A stretch of DNA of 64,000 nt from Aequorivita marisscotiae (GCF_029814825.1 NZ_CP122379.1:1302001-1366000), one strand, 5' to 3'. Shown: positions 8,182 to 17,817, counted from the first letter of the stretch. Made by a program: numbers and translations. The notes: generated from the sequence alone by a model not told the origin.

Positions 8182-9624
8182 TTAGAATTCTGCGTTGCCC
8201 GGAGTTCTCGGGTAGGGGATTACATCGCGAATGTTACCCATTCCCGTAGTAAACTGGACTAAACGTTCAAAACCGAGTCCGAAACCACTGTGAACAGCCG
8301 TTCCGAATTTACGAAGGTCTAAATACCAATTTAGTTCCTCGGTGCTAATATCCATAGCTTCCATTTTTTGTTTTAAAACGTCGTAACGTTCTTCTCGTTG
8401 CGAACCACCAACAATCTCGCCAATTCCTGGGAAAAGTACATCCATGGCGCGTACCGTTTTTCCGTCGTCGTTAAGCCGCATATAAAATGCTTTTATCGTT
8501 GCCGGGTAATCAAAAAGAATTACCGGGCTTTTAAAGTGTTTTTCAACTAAAAATCGTTCGTGCTCACTTTGTAGATCGGCGCCCCACTCTTCAATAAGAT
8601 ATTTAAATTTTTTCTTTTGATTTGGTTTTGATCGTTTTAAAATATCAATGGCTTCGGTATAACTTACTCTTTTAAAATTATTGTCTAAAATAAAACGAAG
8701 TTTTTCGCGAAGCTTCATGTCACTTCGTTCATCTTGAGGCTTACTCTTTTCTTCCTCCAATAAACGATTTTCTAGAAATTCCAGATCGTCGGCACAATTG
8801 TCTAAAGCGTATTTTACAACGTATTTTATGAAATCTTCTGCCAAATCCATATTGGCGGCCAAATCGTTAAAGGCAACTTCGGGCTCTATCATCCAAAATT
8901 CGGCCAGATGGCGACTGGTATTGGAATTTTCTGCTCTAAATGTCGGGCCAAAGGTATATACTTTTCCCAGTGCCATTGCATATGTTTCGGCTTCTAATTG
9001 GCCACTAACGGTAAGATTGGTTTCTTTTTCGAAAAAATCATTTTTGAAATCTACATTTCCGTTTTCATCCAAAGGTGGATTTTTGGCATCTAAATTTGTA
9101 ACGCGAAACATTTCGCCAGCGCCTTCGGCATCGCTACCGGTAATTATGGGCGAGTGCATATAGTTAAACCCGTTTTTCTGAAAATATTCATGAACGGCAA
9201 ACGCCAATTTGGAACGCGTGCGCATTACGGCGCCAAAGGTATTTGTTCTAATTCTTAGGTGTGCTTGCTCGCGTAAGGTTTCGAGCGAATGTCGTTTTGG
9301 CGAAAGAATTGTACGCTTTACATCTTCGGGATTGGCTTCGCCTAAAACGGTTAATTTTGAAACTTGAATTTCTACATTTTGTCCTTGCCCTTGGCTTTCT
9401 ACTAGCAAGCCATGGACTTCAATAGCGGCGCCAATCGTTACTTTTTTAAGAATTTCTTCTTCAGTATTTTCAAAATTAACAACGCATTGAAGCGTATGTA
9501 TGGTAGATCCATCATTTAAAGCAATAAAACGGTTACTTCGGAAAGAACGTACCCAACCGCGAACCGTAACTTCGTGATGGCTCGGTTCACTTTTCAATAA
9601 TTCTGCTATTGTTTTGTTTTGCAT
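8182..9624 (-). CDS. asnS: Asparaginyl-tRNA synthetase
   Basis: A 480-residue class IIb aminoacyl-tRNA synthetase charging tRNA-Asn. The N-terminal OB-fold anticodon domain ([15 protein letters not shown], about 19-33) is followed by the class II catalytic core: motif 2 [16 protein letters not shown] and motif 3 [10 protein letters not shown] near the C-terminus. Full length. The start codon is preceded by a good promoter at 9644-9675 and the gene ends at a terminator, so it is probably a single-gene transcript. Its presence means Asn-tRNA is made directly, giving asparagine a dedicated route beside the three asparaginase-type enzymes in this window. Confidence 0.97.
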   Translation of the reverse strand: MQNKTIAELLKSEPSHHEVTVRGWVRSFRSNRFIALNDGSTIHTLQCVVNFENTEEEILKKVTIGAAIEVHGLLVESQGQGQNVEIQVSKLTVLGEANPEDVKRTILSPKRHSLETLREQAHLRIRTNTFGAVMRTRSKLAFAVHEYFQKNGFNYMHSPIITGSDAEGAGEMFRVTNLDAKNPPLDENGNVDFKNDFFEKETNLTVSGQLEAETYAMALGKVYTFGPTFRAENSNTSRHLAEFWMIEPEVAFNDLAANMDLAEDFIKYVVKYALDNCADDLEFLENRLLEEEKSKPQDERSDMKLREKLRFILDNNFKRVSYTEAIDILKRSKPNQKKKFKYLIEEWGADLQSEHERFLVEKHFKSPVILFDYPATIKAFYMRLNDDGKTVRAMDVLFPGIGEIVGGSQREERYDVLKQKMEAMDISTEELNWYLDLRKFGTAVHSGFGLGFERLVQFTTGMGNIRDVIPYPRTPGNAEF

Positions 9625-9643
9625 AGTATTAATTTAAGGGAAG

Positions 9644-9675
9644 CAAATATAATTTTTTTAATTCTGATTGTTCAA
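9644..9675 (-). promoter_or_regulatory. Promoter of asnS
   Basis: Read on the minus strand, TTG (9675-9673) is followed after 21 bases by TATATTTG (9651-9644), a full match to the Bacteroidota TTG / TAnnTTTG promoter, 20 bases before the asnS ATG. Confidence 0.7.
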
Positions 9676-9682
9676 TGGGGCA

Positions 9683-12070
9683 TTAAACATCTTCTTTATC
9701 ATCGGTTAAAATTTCTAATGCAGGTTTTTTCATTGTTTGTTTATTGGCAATGCTTCTTTCTAATGAAAGTAGGAGCGTTGGCAACAAAATTAAATTAGAC
9801 AACATGGCAAAAAGCAGGGTTATAGACACTAAGGCGCCCAATGCTACTGTGCCTCCAAAGCTTGAAATGGTAAACACCGAAAACCCGAAAAACAGCACGA
9901 TTGATGTATAGAACATACTAACCGTTGTTTCGCGCAATGCAGCAAAAACGGATTTCTTTATTTTCCAATTATTTACTATTAATTCCTGCCTGTATTTTGC
10001 GAGGAAGTGAATGGTATCGTCCACCGAAATTCCGAAGGCAATACTAAACACCAAAATTGTGGATGGCTTTATAGGTACTCCCACAAAGCCCATAACGCCC
10101 GCAGTAATAATTAAAGGCAATAAGTTTGGTATTAACGAAATTAAAATCATTTTAAAACTTCGGAACATCCACGCCATAAATAGTGCGATCAAGAAAATGG
10201 CGAGCGAGAGCGATAGTATTAAGTTGTTCACCAAATAATGGGTTCCTTTTTGAAATACTAGCGCTTTTCCTGTTACCGAAACATTGTAGCGTTCTTCGGG
10301 AAATACCTTTTCTATTTCGGCATTGAGATCCTCTTCTATCCTATTGAACCTATCTGGATCTGTATCTTTCATAAAGGTGGTAATACGGGCAAATTGCCCT
10401 GTACTGTCCACGTAACTATTCAGTAAATTGGTGTTGGTGTTACTGCTTTTTGCGTAGGAGAGAATAAAGGTTCTTTCCTGGCTGTTTGGCAACTGATAAT
10501 ATTCTGGATTTCCGTTGTAATACGCCTGTTTAGAGTACTTAACTAATTCTACTACGGATAGTGGTATTGCAAATTCCGGAATTTCTTTAATATGGTCTTG
10601 CAGTTCGTCAATTCGTTTTAGGGTAGAAAGGCTCATCACACCTTTTTTCTTTTTTGTATCTACCATTATTTCTAAAGGCATTATGCCTTCATATTCCTTT
10701 TCAAAAAAACGAATGTCGTCAAAAAAGCCTGTATTTTTGGGCATGTCTTCTATTAAACTTCCCGAAATTTTAATATTGTAAATGCCAATTATACTGGTGC
10801 ATAATAATAAAACTGCCAGAATGTAAATGGTAATACGGCGCTCTTTTACCATACGTTCAATCCAGAGAACAAACGAGTTTATCCACGTTTTGTTTAAATG
10901 TTTTAAGTGTTTGTATTTTGGCACCGCCATATAACTGTAGGTGATAGGAATGATGAGCAAGCTCAATAAAAATATGGCAACAATATTAATAGACGCTACA
11001 ATACCAAACTCGCTCAACAGCTCGCTTTTTACTAATATAAAGGTGGCAAACCCCGAAGCGGTTGTTAAATTGGTCATCAAGGTTGCATTTCCAACCTTTG
11101 CAATTACCCGTTGTAACGATTTGGCTTGGTTTCCGTGTAGTTTTATTTCCTGCTGATATTTATTAATGAGAAAAATACAGTTGGGAATACCTATAACAAT
11201 TATTAAGGGCGGAATTAAAGCCGTAAGTACAGTAATTTCATAATGCATTAACCCCAAAAAGCCGAAGGCCCACATTACTCCGATAATAACGGTACACATA
11301 GAAATAAATGTGGCGCGCCAAGAACGGAAAAAGAAGAAAAATATAAGCGAAGTAACAAAAAGTGCCGCCCCGATAAACAACCCAATTTCATCAATAATAT
11401 TTTGTGAATTGAGGGTGCGAATGTACGGCATTCCCGAGGTATGCACATCTATACCCGTCTCTGCTTCAAATTTGTTTATTAGCGGAATTAGATCTTTGAT
11501 TACAAAATCTTTTCGCGCGGGTGTATTTACAATATCTTTTTTAAGATAGATAGCAGAGCGGATACTTTGCTTATCGGGACTGTAAATAAGACCATCGTAA
11601 AATGGCAGTTTATTAAAAAGTTCGTCTTTGTAAGTGGCAAGATTGGTGTTTGTAAAAACCGAATCTTTTATAAAAGGCACCAGTTCAAACCCTGTAGTAT
11701 CAGATTTTTTTACCAGTTTTTGAAGGTTACCAACGGAAAGGGTTAGTTCTACTTCATTAAATTTACCAATATCTTGGGTAAGTTGATTCCAGGCTTTAAA
11801 TTTTTCCGGCGTGAAAATACTTGAGTCTTTTACGCCCATAACAATTAAGTTGCCTTCTTCACCAAAGTGCGAAAGAAACTGTTCGTACTCAAGATTAACC
11901 GGATGGTCGTCTGGCAACAAATTGGCTTCGGTGTAGGTGAAGCGCATATTCTTCCATTGCAGTGCAAGCAGCACAGTTATGGCTGCAATAACTATTAAAA
12001 TCCAGGTGCGGTTCCGCAATATAAAACGGGCCACCCAGCTCCAAAATCCGATGCTAAAAAGTTTGTTCAA
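9683..12070 (-). CDS. RND superfamily (MMPL-type) exporter
   Basis: A 795-residue inner-membrane protein with two repeats of one helix, a large periplasmic loop and five more helices, i.e. about 12 membrane segments. The first half carries a sterol-sensing-domain-like segment (SLIFFFFFRSWRATFISM) and the second half the GISVDDTIHFLAKYRQE motif with the paired Asp residues expected in proton-driven RND/MMPL and HAE1-like exporters. No periplasmic adaptor or outer-membrane channel gene is adjacent, which fits the stand-alone hydrophobe/hopanoid-exporter-like branch rather than a tripartite drug pump. The substrate is unknown. A TAccTTTG element at 12092-12099 lies just upstream. Confidence 0.88.
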   Translation of the reverse strand: MNKLFSIGFWSWVARFILRNRTWILIVIAAITVLLALQWKNMRFTYTEANLLPDDHPVNLEYEQFLSHFGEEGNLIVMGVKDSSIFTPEKFKAWNQLTQDIGKFNEVELTLSVGNLQKLVKKSDTTGFELVPFIKDSVFTNTNLATYKDELFNKLPFYDGLIYSPDKQSIRSAIYLKKDIVNTPARKDFVIKDLIPLINKFEAETGIDVHTSGMPYIRTLNSQNIIDEIGLFIGAALFVTSLIFFFFFRSWRATFISMCTVIIGVMWAFGFLGLMHYEITVLTALIPPLIIVIGIPNCIFLINKYQQEIKLHGNQAKSLQRVIAKVGNATLMTNLTTASGFATFILVKSELLSEFGIVASINIVAIFLLSLLIIPITYSYMAVPKYKHLKHLNKTWINSFVLWIERMVKERRITIYILAVLLLCTSIIGIYNIKISGSLIEDMPKNTGFFDDIRFFEKEYEGIMPLEIMVDTKKKKGVMSLSTLKRIDELQDHIKEIPEFAIPLSVVELVKYSKQAYYNGNPEYYQLPNSQERTFILSYAKSSNTNTNLLNSYVDSTGQFARITTFMKDTDPDRFNRIEEDLNAEIEKVFPEERYNVSVTGKALVFQKGTHYLVNNLILSLSLAIFLIALFMAWMFRSFKMILISLIPNLLPLIITAGVMGFVGVPIKPSTILVFSIAFGISVDDTIHFLAKYRQELIVNNWKIKKSVFAALRETTVSMFYTSIVLFFGFSVFTISSFGGTVALGALVSITLLFAMLSNLILLPTLLLSLERSIANKQTMKKPALEILTDDKEDV

Positions 12071-12091
12071 AGCAATTTTTTAAAGAATTAG

Positions 12092-12099
12092 CAAAGGTA
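12092..12099 (-). promoter_or_regulatory. Possible -7 promoter element of the RND gene
   Basis: Minus-strand TACCTTTG matches TAnnTTTG 21 bases before the ATG at 12070. No convincing TTG is found at the expected distance, so this is only a partial promoter match. Confidence 0.35.
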
Positions 12100-12279
12100 A
12101 CTATTTGCTATAAGTGGGAGATTAATTTTGAGGGGTATTTTGGAATGTTGAAGGATTTTAAATGCCATTTTGTAAATTTACTTCAACCTGAAAAATGAAG
12201 ATTATACATTTAATGATTTCACACATCACTAGCACGGGCGACCCGGCCATTTGCTCTAAACAGATAACCGATAACAGTT

Positions 12280-13545
12280 TTAAATCTGCAAATAGAAAGT
12301 AAACTTAAACGAAATATTATCTGAGAATTTTGGAAGGTTGTAATATCCGTAACGGTATGCCCCGCTAAGTCCGAACCCGAAAAGTATTTTATTTACTTCA
12401 AAACCCGTTTCGTTGTAAAGCTTGTCTAATGTATTAAAAGGGATTCCAAAATGGTTTTCTATGTTATTCATATCGCCCAATGCGTGGCGGGTAATTAACA
12501 CCAATTCGGGTTTCCACTTTTCGCCGAGATTGAATCTGCGCAAGCTGTGTTTTATCTGTAGGGTTGTTAATTTATCTGAAAAGAATTCGCCAAAGTACAT
12601 AGTTTCAAAACTCTGGACCCCCGCCACCGAAAAGCGCTGCAACACTTCGTCTTTGGTTGGCTGGTTGGGGTAGGAGTGAAATAGATGCGTAAGCGGTACA
12701 TCGCCCGTAGCCAAAGAACCTTCCAAAAGAATATTTGTGGATGATAAGTTGGTGCGTTTTACATAATAATCTAACTTCAACCCAAATTTGGTATAGTTGA
12801 AATCGCTGTCAAACACTCCTTTAAATCCCTTTGTAATTTGTGCACTAATTTTTGGAAAGCCATCAAAATATTCTTTAGTGCCATCTTCATTTGTAAAAAA
12901 ATTGGTCTTCGGACTTATTCTAACAGATACCGTCGCTTCTGCCAGGCGATAATTTGATAGGGGAATGTTGTTGTTTATAAAATAATAGTTTTCAATATTG
13001 GTTACGTTACTGTGCGCTACCCTAAATTCGCCCAAAAATTTTGGAGAAAGCTCGCTGGCAATATTCGTGAACCATTTTCTGTATTTGTAAAATTGAGTGA
13101 TATTAACAAGTCGCGGTTCAAATATAGAATAGACGCGCGCATCGGTTAAATAATCGAAAGCGCCAATTTCCTTTACATCATCTGCGTAATAAATACTAAC
13201 CCACGCTTTTCTTTCTTTATTAATACGGGCACTGGCACCCAAACTATATTTTGAAGTTTTGTCTTTAAATCCATAGGCGTAATACCCACCAAATTTATAG
13301 TTTTCAAAAAGTTTGTCGTTTGTTAATCCGCCAATTCCAAGTCGGAAACCTTCGTAATTATTCAGTTTTATAAGTGTTTTTAAATCTATGTCGAAAAAAC
13401 CAATGGGATAGTAACCTGAGGAAAGCGGATGTTCTTTTTTATCTTGAATACTTGCAATAGAATCCTTTCCTGTTTGTATTGCCGGCACTTGAGCAGTGGC
13501 GTAAAAAGCAATACCAAAGAAGATAAGAAAAAAGATTTTTTGCAT
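12280..13545 (-). CDS. Outer-membrane barrel protein resembling the DUF5686 C-terminal domain
   Basis: A 421-residue protein with a clear signal peptide (IFFLIFFGIAFYATAQ, cleavage about residue 18). The rest is strand-rich with many aromatic residues and ends FKFTFYLQI, an outer-membrane-barrel C-terminus. NNYEGFRLGIGG and the YAYGFKDKTSKYSLG region resemble the barrel half of the large DUF5686/carboxypeptidase-regulatory-like proteins of Bacteroidota, which are normally about 800 residues. Here the N-terminal carboxypeptidase-like domain is missing, but a signal peptide is in place, so it may be a stand-alone short version rather than a fragment. Function unknown. A terminator (13581-13606) separates it from frr upstream. 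Confidence 0.7.
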   Translation of the reverse strand: MQKIFFLIFFGIAFYATAQVPAIQTGKDSIASIQDKKEHPLSSGYYPIGFFDIDLKTLIKLNNYEGFRLGIGGLTNDKLFENYKFGGYYAYGFKDKTSKYSLGASARINKERKAWVSIYYADDVKEIGAFDYLTDARVYSIFEPRLVNITQFYKYRKWFTNIASELSPKFLGEFRVAHSNVTNIENYYFINNNIPLSNYRLAEATVSVRISPKTNFFTNEDGTKEYFDGFPKISAQITKGFKGVFDSDFNYTKFGLKLDYYVKRTNLSSTNILLEGSLATGDVPLTHLFHSYPNQPTKDEVLQRFSVAGVQSFETMYFGEFFSDKLTTLQIKHSLRRFNLGEKWKPELVLITRHALGDMNNIENHFGIPFNTLDKLYNETGFEVNKILFGFGLSGAYRYGYYNLPKFSDNISFKFTFYLQI

Positions 13546-13580
13546 TTGCAGTTTTAGTGTTAAGCGGGTTAAATGTAAAA

Positions 13581-13606
13581 ATAAAGCGGCTATTAAGCCG
13601 CTTTAT
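13581..13606 (-). terminator. Terminator of the pyrH-frr transcript
   Basis: A perfect hairpin, AAAGCGGCT (13583-13591) / AGCCGCTTT (13596-13604), loop ATTA, followed on the minus strand by a T-rich run, 28 bases past the frr stop. Confidence 0.8.
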
Positions 13607-13633
13607 TGTATTTAGTTTAACGTCGCACGTGTA

Positions 13634-14188
13634 CTACACGGTCATTATTTCTTTTTCTTTGGCCGCAAACATTTCATCAATTTTCTTGATGTGGGTATCG
13701 GTCATTTCTTGAATATCTTCTTCAAGTCCCTTTTTTAAATCTTCGGAAATGTCTAAACCTTTTAAATCGTTATTCGCATTTTTTCGGTCGTTGCGTACAC
13801 CAATTTTGGCTTCCTCGGCAGCTGCTTTGGCTTGTTTTGCTAAATCTCTTCTGCGTTCCTCGGTTAAGGGAGGAACACTTATAATTACGCTTTCGCCATT
13901 ATTCATCGGGTTAAAGCCAATGTTAGCCAAGTGAATACCACGTTCAATTGCCGAAATCATGCTTTTTTCCCACGGCTGTATACTAATGGTCATCCCATCT
14001 GGAGTGCTAACGTTAGCTACTTGGCTCAACGGAGTTGGACTGCCGTAATAATCTACCATAACGCTGCCTACCATAGAAGGAGAAGCTTTTCCGGCACGAA
14101 TATTAGCCAATTCTTTTTCTAAATGTTTTAGCGCGCCATTCATAGCTTCGCGCGTTCCGTCTATTATAAAATCTATTTCGTCTTCCAT
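13634..14188 (-). CDS. frr: Ribosome recycling factor
   Basis: A 184-residue RRF, full length. The N-terminus (EDEIDFIIDGTREAM) and the LANIRAGKASPSMV segment are family hallmarks, as are PLSQVANV, IQPWEKS and the PPLTEERR region before the C-terminal long helix. With EF-G it splits the post-termination ribosome. It lies 139 bases downstream of pyrH on the same strand, the usual pyrH-frr pairing, and ends at a hairpin terminator. Confidence 0.97.
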   Translation of the reverse strand: MEDEIDFIIDGTREAMNGALKHLEKELANIRAGKASPSMVGSVMVDYYGSPTPLSQVANVSTPDGMTISIQPWEKSMISAIERGIHLANIGFNPMNNGESVIISVPPLTEERRRDLAKQAKAAAEEAKIGVRNDRKNANNDLKGLDISEDLKKGLEEDIQEMTDTHIKKIDEMFAAKEKEIMTV

Positions 14189-14189
14189 A

Positions 14190-14210
14190 TCTCGACTTCG
14201 CTCGATAACC
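14190..14210. repeat. Short TCGA-type dispersed intergenic repeat, copy 1
   Basis: TCTCGACTTCGCTCGA, a self-complementary-rich motif directly before the frr start. Related copies occur at 16624-16673, 19393-19420 and 38593-38620, always outside genes. Confidence 0.45.
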
Positions 14211-14327
14211 GCGATAGTTAATTATTAATGTTATTGTTGATGAAAATTGAATTGATCCAAAATTAAAGATTTAAAATTCAAAGTTCAATATTTTTTATTT
14301 CTTTCCCTTTTGGGCGGCACTAAGGAG

Positions 14328-15035
14328 CTACAAATTTACTTTAGTCCCAATCTTTTCGCCGGAAACAACTTTTAGCAAATTTCCTTTGGTATTCATATCG
14401 AATACAATTATTGGCAATTCATTTTCCTGACTCAGGGTAAAAGCAGTGGTATCCATTACTTTTAGGCCTTTTTGTAATACATCTTCAAAACTGATAAAAT
14501 CAAATTTTGTTGCCAGCTTGTCTTTTTCGGGATCGCTAGTGTAAATTCCATCTACGCGGGTACCTTTTAAAATAACATCGGCACTTATTTCAATAGCTCT
14601 TAAAACGGCCGCGGAATCTGTTGTAAAATAAGGATTTCCTGTTCCACCGCCAAAAATAACTACACGACCTTTTTCCAAATGCCGAATTGCCTTTCTGCGA
14701 ATAAATGGTTCGGCTACCTCATTAATGTTAATGGCGCTTTGCAACCTAGTTGCCACACCTTCGTTTTCTAGAGCACTCTGCAGTGCGAGTCCGTTTATTA
14801 CAGTTGCAAGCATCCCCATGTGGTCGCCTTGTACGCGGTCCATCCCGCTGCTGGCTCCAGCCAAACCTCTAAAAATATTTCCACCGCCAATAACGATGGC
14901 TACTTCTACACCTATTTCAGTAATTTGTTTTATTTCTTGTGCGTATTCTTTAAGACGAACAGGGTCAATGCCGTATTGCTGTTCGCCCATCAAGGCTTCC
15001 CCGGAAAGTTTTAGAAGTATTCTCTTGTAGTGCAT
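14328..15035 (-). CDS. pyrH: UMP kinase
   Basis: A 235-residue amino-acid-kinase-fold enzyme phosphorylating UMP to UDP. The N-terminus [13 protein letters not shown] holds the ATP-binding Lys. [28 protein letters not shown] and [18 protein letters not shown] are the nucleotide-binding motifs of bacterial PyrH, and [14 protein letters not shown] closes the active site. Length is typical. A TAttTTTG element lies at 15053-15060 upstream on the minus strand. It forms an operon with frr. Confidence 0.97.
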   Translation of the reverse strand: MHYKRILLKLSGEALMGEQQYGIDPVRLKEYAQEIKQITEIGVEVAIVIGGGNIFRGLAGASSGMDRVQGDHMGMLATVINGLALQSALENEGVATRLQSAININEVAEPFIRRKAIRHLEKGRVVIFGGGTGNPYFTTDSAAVLRAIEISADVILKGTRVDGIYTSDPEKDKLATKFDFISFEDVLQKGLKVMDTTAFTLSQENELPIIVFDMNTKGNLLKVVSGEKIGTKVNL

Positions 15036-15215
15036 AGTGAATTTTTACAGCGCAAAAATAAAGAAAATTATTGATGCGGTGGAAAGATTTGAAGAAAGTA
15101 GTTACACCAATGAATAAATCGTTAAATATAAAATCTTTTTGCGTTTTGTGATGACATTTTCCGCTTGGTCTCGATATATAAATAATTGATTGTTTAATCC
15201 TTAAAGTTTCATACT

Positions 15216-16610
15216 ATGAAGACAAAATTATTTTACATTTTTTTTGGAATTTCTACATTGATGATTTCCCAAAATTCAGAAAAGCTATTACCTCCATTAA
15301 ATCCTTCATTTCATCCTGCCAATATTGAAAAGACCGAATGTATCACCGATTCACAAAGACAAGTAGTACGACAACAAATTGCCTTAAATAGGCAAGCAAT
15401 ACTCCAGAAAAACCCAAATGCATTTCAACATCGGGGTGGACATCCTTTATTTATACTGCCCATTAGGCCCAAAGCTGGTTTTGATGATTATGGTTATTAC
15501 ATAATCAATAACCAAGTAGATCACAATTTAACCCCAAATGGAAACCTATTGGATTATGAATGTGGCGATCGTACGTATGATTGGGGAAACGGTAATCATG
15601 AAGGTACAGACTATGTACTTTGGCCGTACCCCTGGAAGCGGATGCAAGAAGAAATTATGGAAATAGTGGCCGCCGCCCCGGGAACCATTATTGATAAACG
15701 TGATGGCCATTTTGACTTGAACTGTGTAAACAACGGCAACCCTAACTGGAATGGCATCATTATAGAACATTCCGATGGTTCACAGGCGTGGTATTGGCAT
15801 TTTAAGGACGGTGCTATTACGTCAAAAAATATTGGCGACACCGTTGCAGAAGGTGAATATTTGGGCGCTGCGGGTAGCTCCGGCAGCAGTACCATTCCAC
15901 ATTTGCATTTTGAAATTTATGATGCAAACAATAATTTAATAGACCCTTATGAAGGCCCGTGCAACAGTATGAATGCCGAGAGTTGGTTTGTAGATCAGCC
16001 AGATTATTACGTTCCAGAAATTAATAGACTTTCCACCCATAATTCCACCAACTTTGATGATGAATGTGGCGTGGTAGAGAATACCTATGAAGAACTTAAT
16101 TTTGAACCTGGAGAAACGGTTTATTTTCGAATTTTTTACCGAGACCTACAAACAGATAGCGATACCCATATTATAGTAAAAAGACCGGATAATTCAGTAC
16201 TTTATGATTATGTATTTACATCGCCTTGGCCTTTTTACACAGGTGCCTATGCCCAATGGGAATACCCGGTAGATGGCAGCTGGCCAGATGGTGTCTATAC
16301 CATTACTGCTGAATTTGGAGGAAACACCTATGAAACTATTTTTGGAGTGAATACAAATTTGGGTATTGAAGAGTTGGATCGTTCAAATATTTCAATATAC
16401 CCAAACCCTACAGCCAACCAATTATATATTAAAGCCAATTCACAAATTGAAAGTATTATTCTTTATGACCTCTTGGGAAAAAAAGTAGTGGAAACCGCTC
16501 CTTTAGCTAAAAATGCCGAGCTAAACATAGCATCCCTAAAAACGGGCATGTACCTAGCCATTATTTCTTCCGAAGGGAAAAAAACGGTTAGAAAAATCGT
16601 GAAGGAATAA
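15216..16610 (+). CDS. Secreted M23 family (LytM-type) metallopeptidase with T9SS sorting domain
   Basis: A 464-residue secreted protein: signal peptide (about 1-18), a LytM/M23 domain with the first zinc-ligand pair in NHEGTDYV (HxxxD, about 128-132), the central W-HxH region WYWHF, and the final HLHFEIYD motif (about 229-236). A beta-rich middle domain follows, then a T9SS type A C-terminal sorting domain (SIYPNPTANQLYIK, ending GKKTVRKIVKE). M23 enzymes are glycyl/peptidoglycan endopeptidases; with full T9SS targeting, an extracellular role such as lysis of other bacteria or protein hydrolysis is likely but inferred. It is divergent from pyrH and followed by a terminator. Confidence 0.92.
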   Translation: MKTKLFYIFFGISTLMISQNSEKLLPPLNPSFHPANIEKTECITDSQRQVVRQQIALNRQAILQKNPNAFQHRGGHPLFILPIRPKAGFDDYGYYIINNQVDHNLTPNGNLLDYECGDRTYDWGNGNHEGTDYVLWPYPWKRMQEEIMEIVAAAPGTIIDKRDGHFDLNCVNNGNPNWNGIIIEHSDGSQAWYWHFKDGAITSKNIGDTVAEGEYLGAAGSSGSSTIPHLHFEIYDANNNLIDPYEGPCNSMNAESWFVDQPDYYVPEINRLSTHNSTNFDDECGVVENTYEELNFEPGETVYFRIFYRDLQTDSDTHIIVKRPDNSVLYDYVFTSPWPFYTGAYAQWEYPVDGSWPDGVYTITAEFGGNTYETIFGVNTNLGIEELDRSNISIYPNPTANQLYIKANSQIESIILYDLLGKKVVETAPLAKNAELNIASLKTGMYLAIISSEGKKTVRKIVKE

Positions 16611-16623
16611 ATTTCTGAAAAAA

Positions 16624-16673
16624 ATGTCCGGTCGAGTCCTTCCACTTCGCTCAGGGTAACCTAGAGTCGAGAC
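16624..16673. repeat. TCGA-type dispersed intergenic repeat, copy 2
   Basis: Carries TGTCCGGTCGAGTCC, then CTTCGCTCAGGGTAAC and GAGTCGAGACC, so the two ends (GGTCGAG and GTCGAGACC) can pair. It lies between the M23 gene stop and its terminator. Related to the copies at 14190, 19393 and 38593. Confidence 0.45.
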
Positions 16674-16694
16674 CTTTTTATTTTAAAACACATT

Positions 16695-16736
16695 AAAACC
16701 TTTGGTAGATACTTCTTCCAAAGGTTTTCTTTTTTG
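16695..16736 (+). terminator. Terminator after the M23 peptidase gene
   Basis: AAAACCTTTGG (16695-16705) pairs perfectly with CCAAAGGTTTT (16718-16728), followed by a T-rich tract. Confidence 0.8.
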
Positions 16737-16757
16737 TAGGAAAAATAATGCAACAGT

Positions 16758-16795
16758 ACAGGAAAACCCTGTGTAATAAACAGGGAAAATCCTGT
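16758..16795. promoter_or_regulatory. Pair of ACAGG-N5/6-CCTGT palindromes (putative operator)
   Basis: ACAGG/CCTGT inverted repeats occur twice, at 16758-16772 (5-base spacer) and 16780-16795 (6-base spacer), with centres about 22 bases apart, or two helical turns. They lie about 120 bases upstream of the first gene of the secreted cluster at 16918, in an otherwise featureless stretch. This geometry suits a dimeric regulator bound twice; the regulator is unknown. Confidence 0.45.
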
Positions 16796-16906
16796 TTTAT
16801 ATGTAATAATTTTAGGATAATTTTAGGAATTCAACTAACTTTAATCGACCAAAGTATGAAAACACACGCCCACACGCCACAAGGCTTCACTTACAGTCAT
16901 TGAATT

Positions 16907-16974
16907 TTCATAAAGCAATGAAAACCTTTATAACCATATTCATCCTGGCCCTTAGCACAAACGCTTTTGCCCAA
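16907..16974 (+). repeat. 68-base duplicated signal-peptide segment, copy A
   Basis: Identical to 18511-18578 except for two bases. It spans the junction upstream of the start codon and the first 19 codons (signal peptide). One difference changes the start codon (ATG here, GTG in the other copy). A third, more divergent copy begins at 17621. Confidence 0.9.
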
Positions 16975-17631
16975 GACCCACAACTTTTTGAAAATGACTG
17001 GTATCTTCAAAACGTAATAATTGACGGACAAGATAATTTTCCACCCTCAAATGATGATGTGCCTTTTATTACTATCACCTTTATTCAAAATAATTTTTTT
17101 ATTAGCACTTATGTATGTGATGCATTAGAAGGCACAGTAATTTATACTAATTCTGAATTTTTAGTTAATGGTTGGAGCATGACTCTTGGTGGTTGTTTTG
17201 GACCATTTGCACAAGAAAACACCCTTTTCCAGGGTATTTATCTTGACACTTTTTTTGTTGGTAATGTTGACGATCCCTTCAATTATAATATTATTGACGA
17301 GAGCAACAGTAAAACTTTGGTTATAACTTCCTCAAGTGGCGATGAAGCAATATATAGTAATCAGTTATTATCGATGAATAATTTTGAGATTTCCAAATTC
17401 TCCATCCACCCCAACCCCGCCCAAAACGAACTCTTTATTACAGCACAAAACACCACAGAAAATCTAAAAATCAAAATCTTCAACATAGAAGGCAAACTAG
17501 TAAGCACCCAAAACATAACGCTTCCAGACCAAAAAGCAATAGATGTCTCCCAACTTGTCAGCGGCATCTATTTTCTAAATATTGAAGAAGAAAACGGCAA
17601 CACCACCACCAAAAAGTTTATTAAACAATGA
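16918..17631 (+). CDS. Secreted protein with T9SS type A sorting domain (cluster gene A)
   Basis: 237 residues from the ATG at 16918; an upstream TTG at 16900 is in frame but lies within duplicated junction DNA. Signal peptide MKTFITIFILALSTNAFAQ, then a domain of about 140 residues (LFENDWYLQNVIIDG, PPSNDDVPFITITF, a VCDALEG Cys and a GGCFGP Cys) with a lipocalin/META-like look but no firm family. The C-terminus is a T9SS type A sorting domain (SIHPNPAQNELFIT to KKFIKQ). The closest relative visible is the gene at 17818. The stop overlaps the next start (ATGA), so cotranslation is likely. Function unknown. Confidence 0.88.
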   Translation: MKTFITIFILALSTNAFAQDPQLFENDWYLQNVIIDGQDNFPPSNDDVPFITITFIQNNFFISTYVCDALEGTVIYTNSEFLVNGWSMTLGGCFGPFAQENTLFQGIYLDTFFVGNVDDPFNYNIIDESNSKTLVITSSSGDEAIYSNQLLSMNNFEISKFSIHPNPAQNELFITAQNTTENLKIKIFNIEGKLVSTQNITLPDQKAIDVSQLVSGIYFLNIEEENGNTTTKKFIKQ

Positions 17632-17762
17632 AAACTCTTATAACCATACTCATATGGGCCCTTAGCACAACCGCTTTTGCACAAGTAACGAACATCCCAG
17701 ATCCAAACTTTGGACATTTCCTCTTATCCCATGGGGCTATATTCAGTAGCATTGGTCTGTAA
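17628..17762 (+). pseudogene. Remnant of an LRR-type secreted protein gene (decayed sister of the gene at 18522)
   Basis: Forty-four codons: a signal peptide almost identical to those of the flanking genes (MKTLITILIWALSTTAFAQ), then VTNIPDPNFGHFLLSHGA, which matches the start of the gene at 18522 (ITQIPDPVFEQALIDLG), then a stop at 17760. Just downstream, at 17782-17802, a different frame reads KTLAKQ and stop, resembling the KKFIKQ end of the sorting domain. This suggests an internal deletion that removed the leucine-rich body and most of the sorting domain. The start overlaps the stop of the preceding gene. It could still yield a 25-residue secreted peptide, but decay is the simpler reading. 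Confidence 0.75.
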
Positions 17763-17817
17763 CGGACAGATTCAACAATCAAAAACTTTGGCAAAACAAT
17801 AGTAAAGACCCACAATC

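Noticed and set aside
12195..12302. 35-codon plus-strand open frame overlapping the end of the DUF5686-like gene
   Set aside because: No homology I can recognise, no good promoter, and it overlaps an evident gene on the other strand.
16624..16673. Insertion-sequence end
   Set aside because: No transposase gene or target duplication is visible anywhere near; a short dispersed repeat is simpler.
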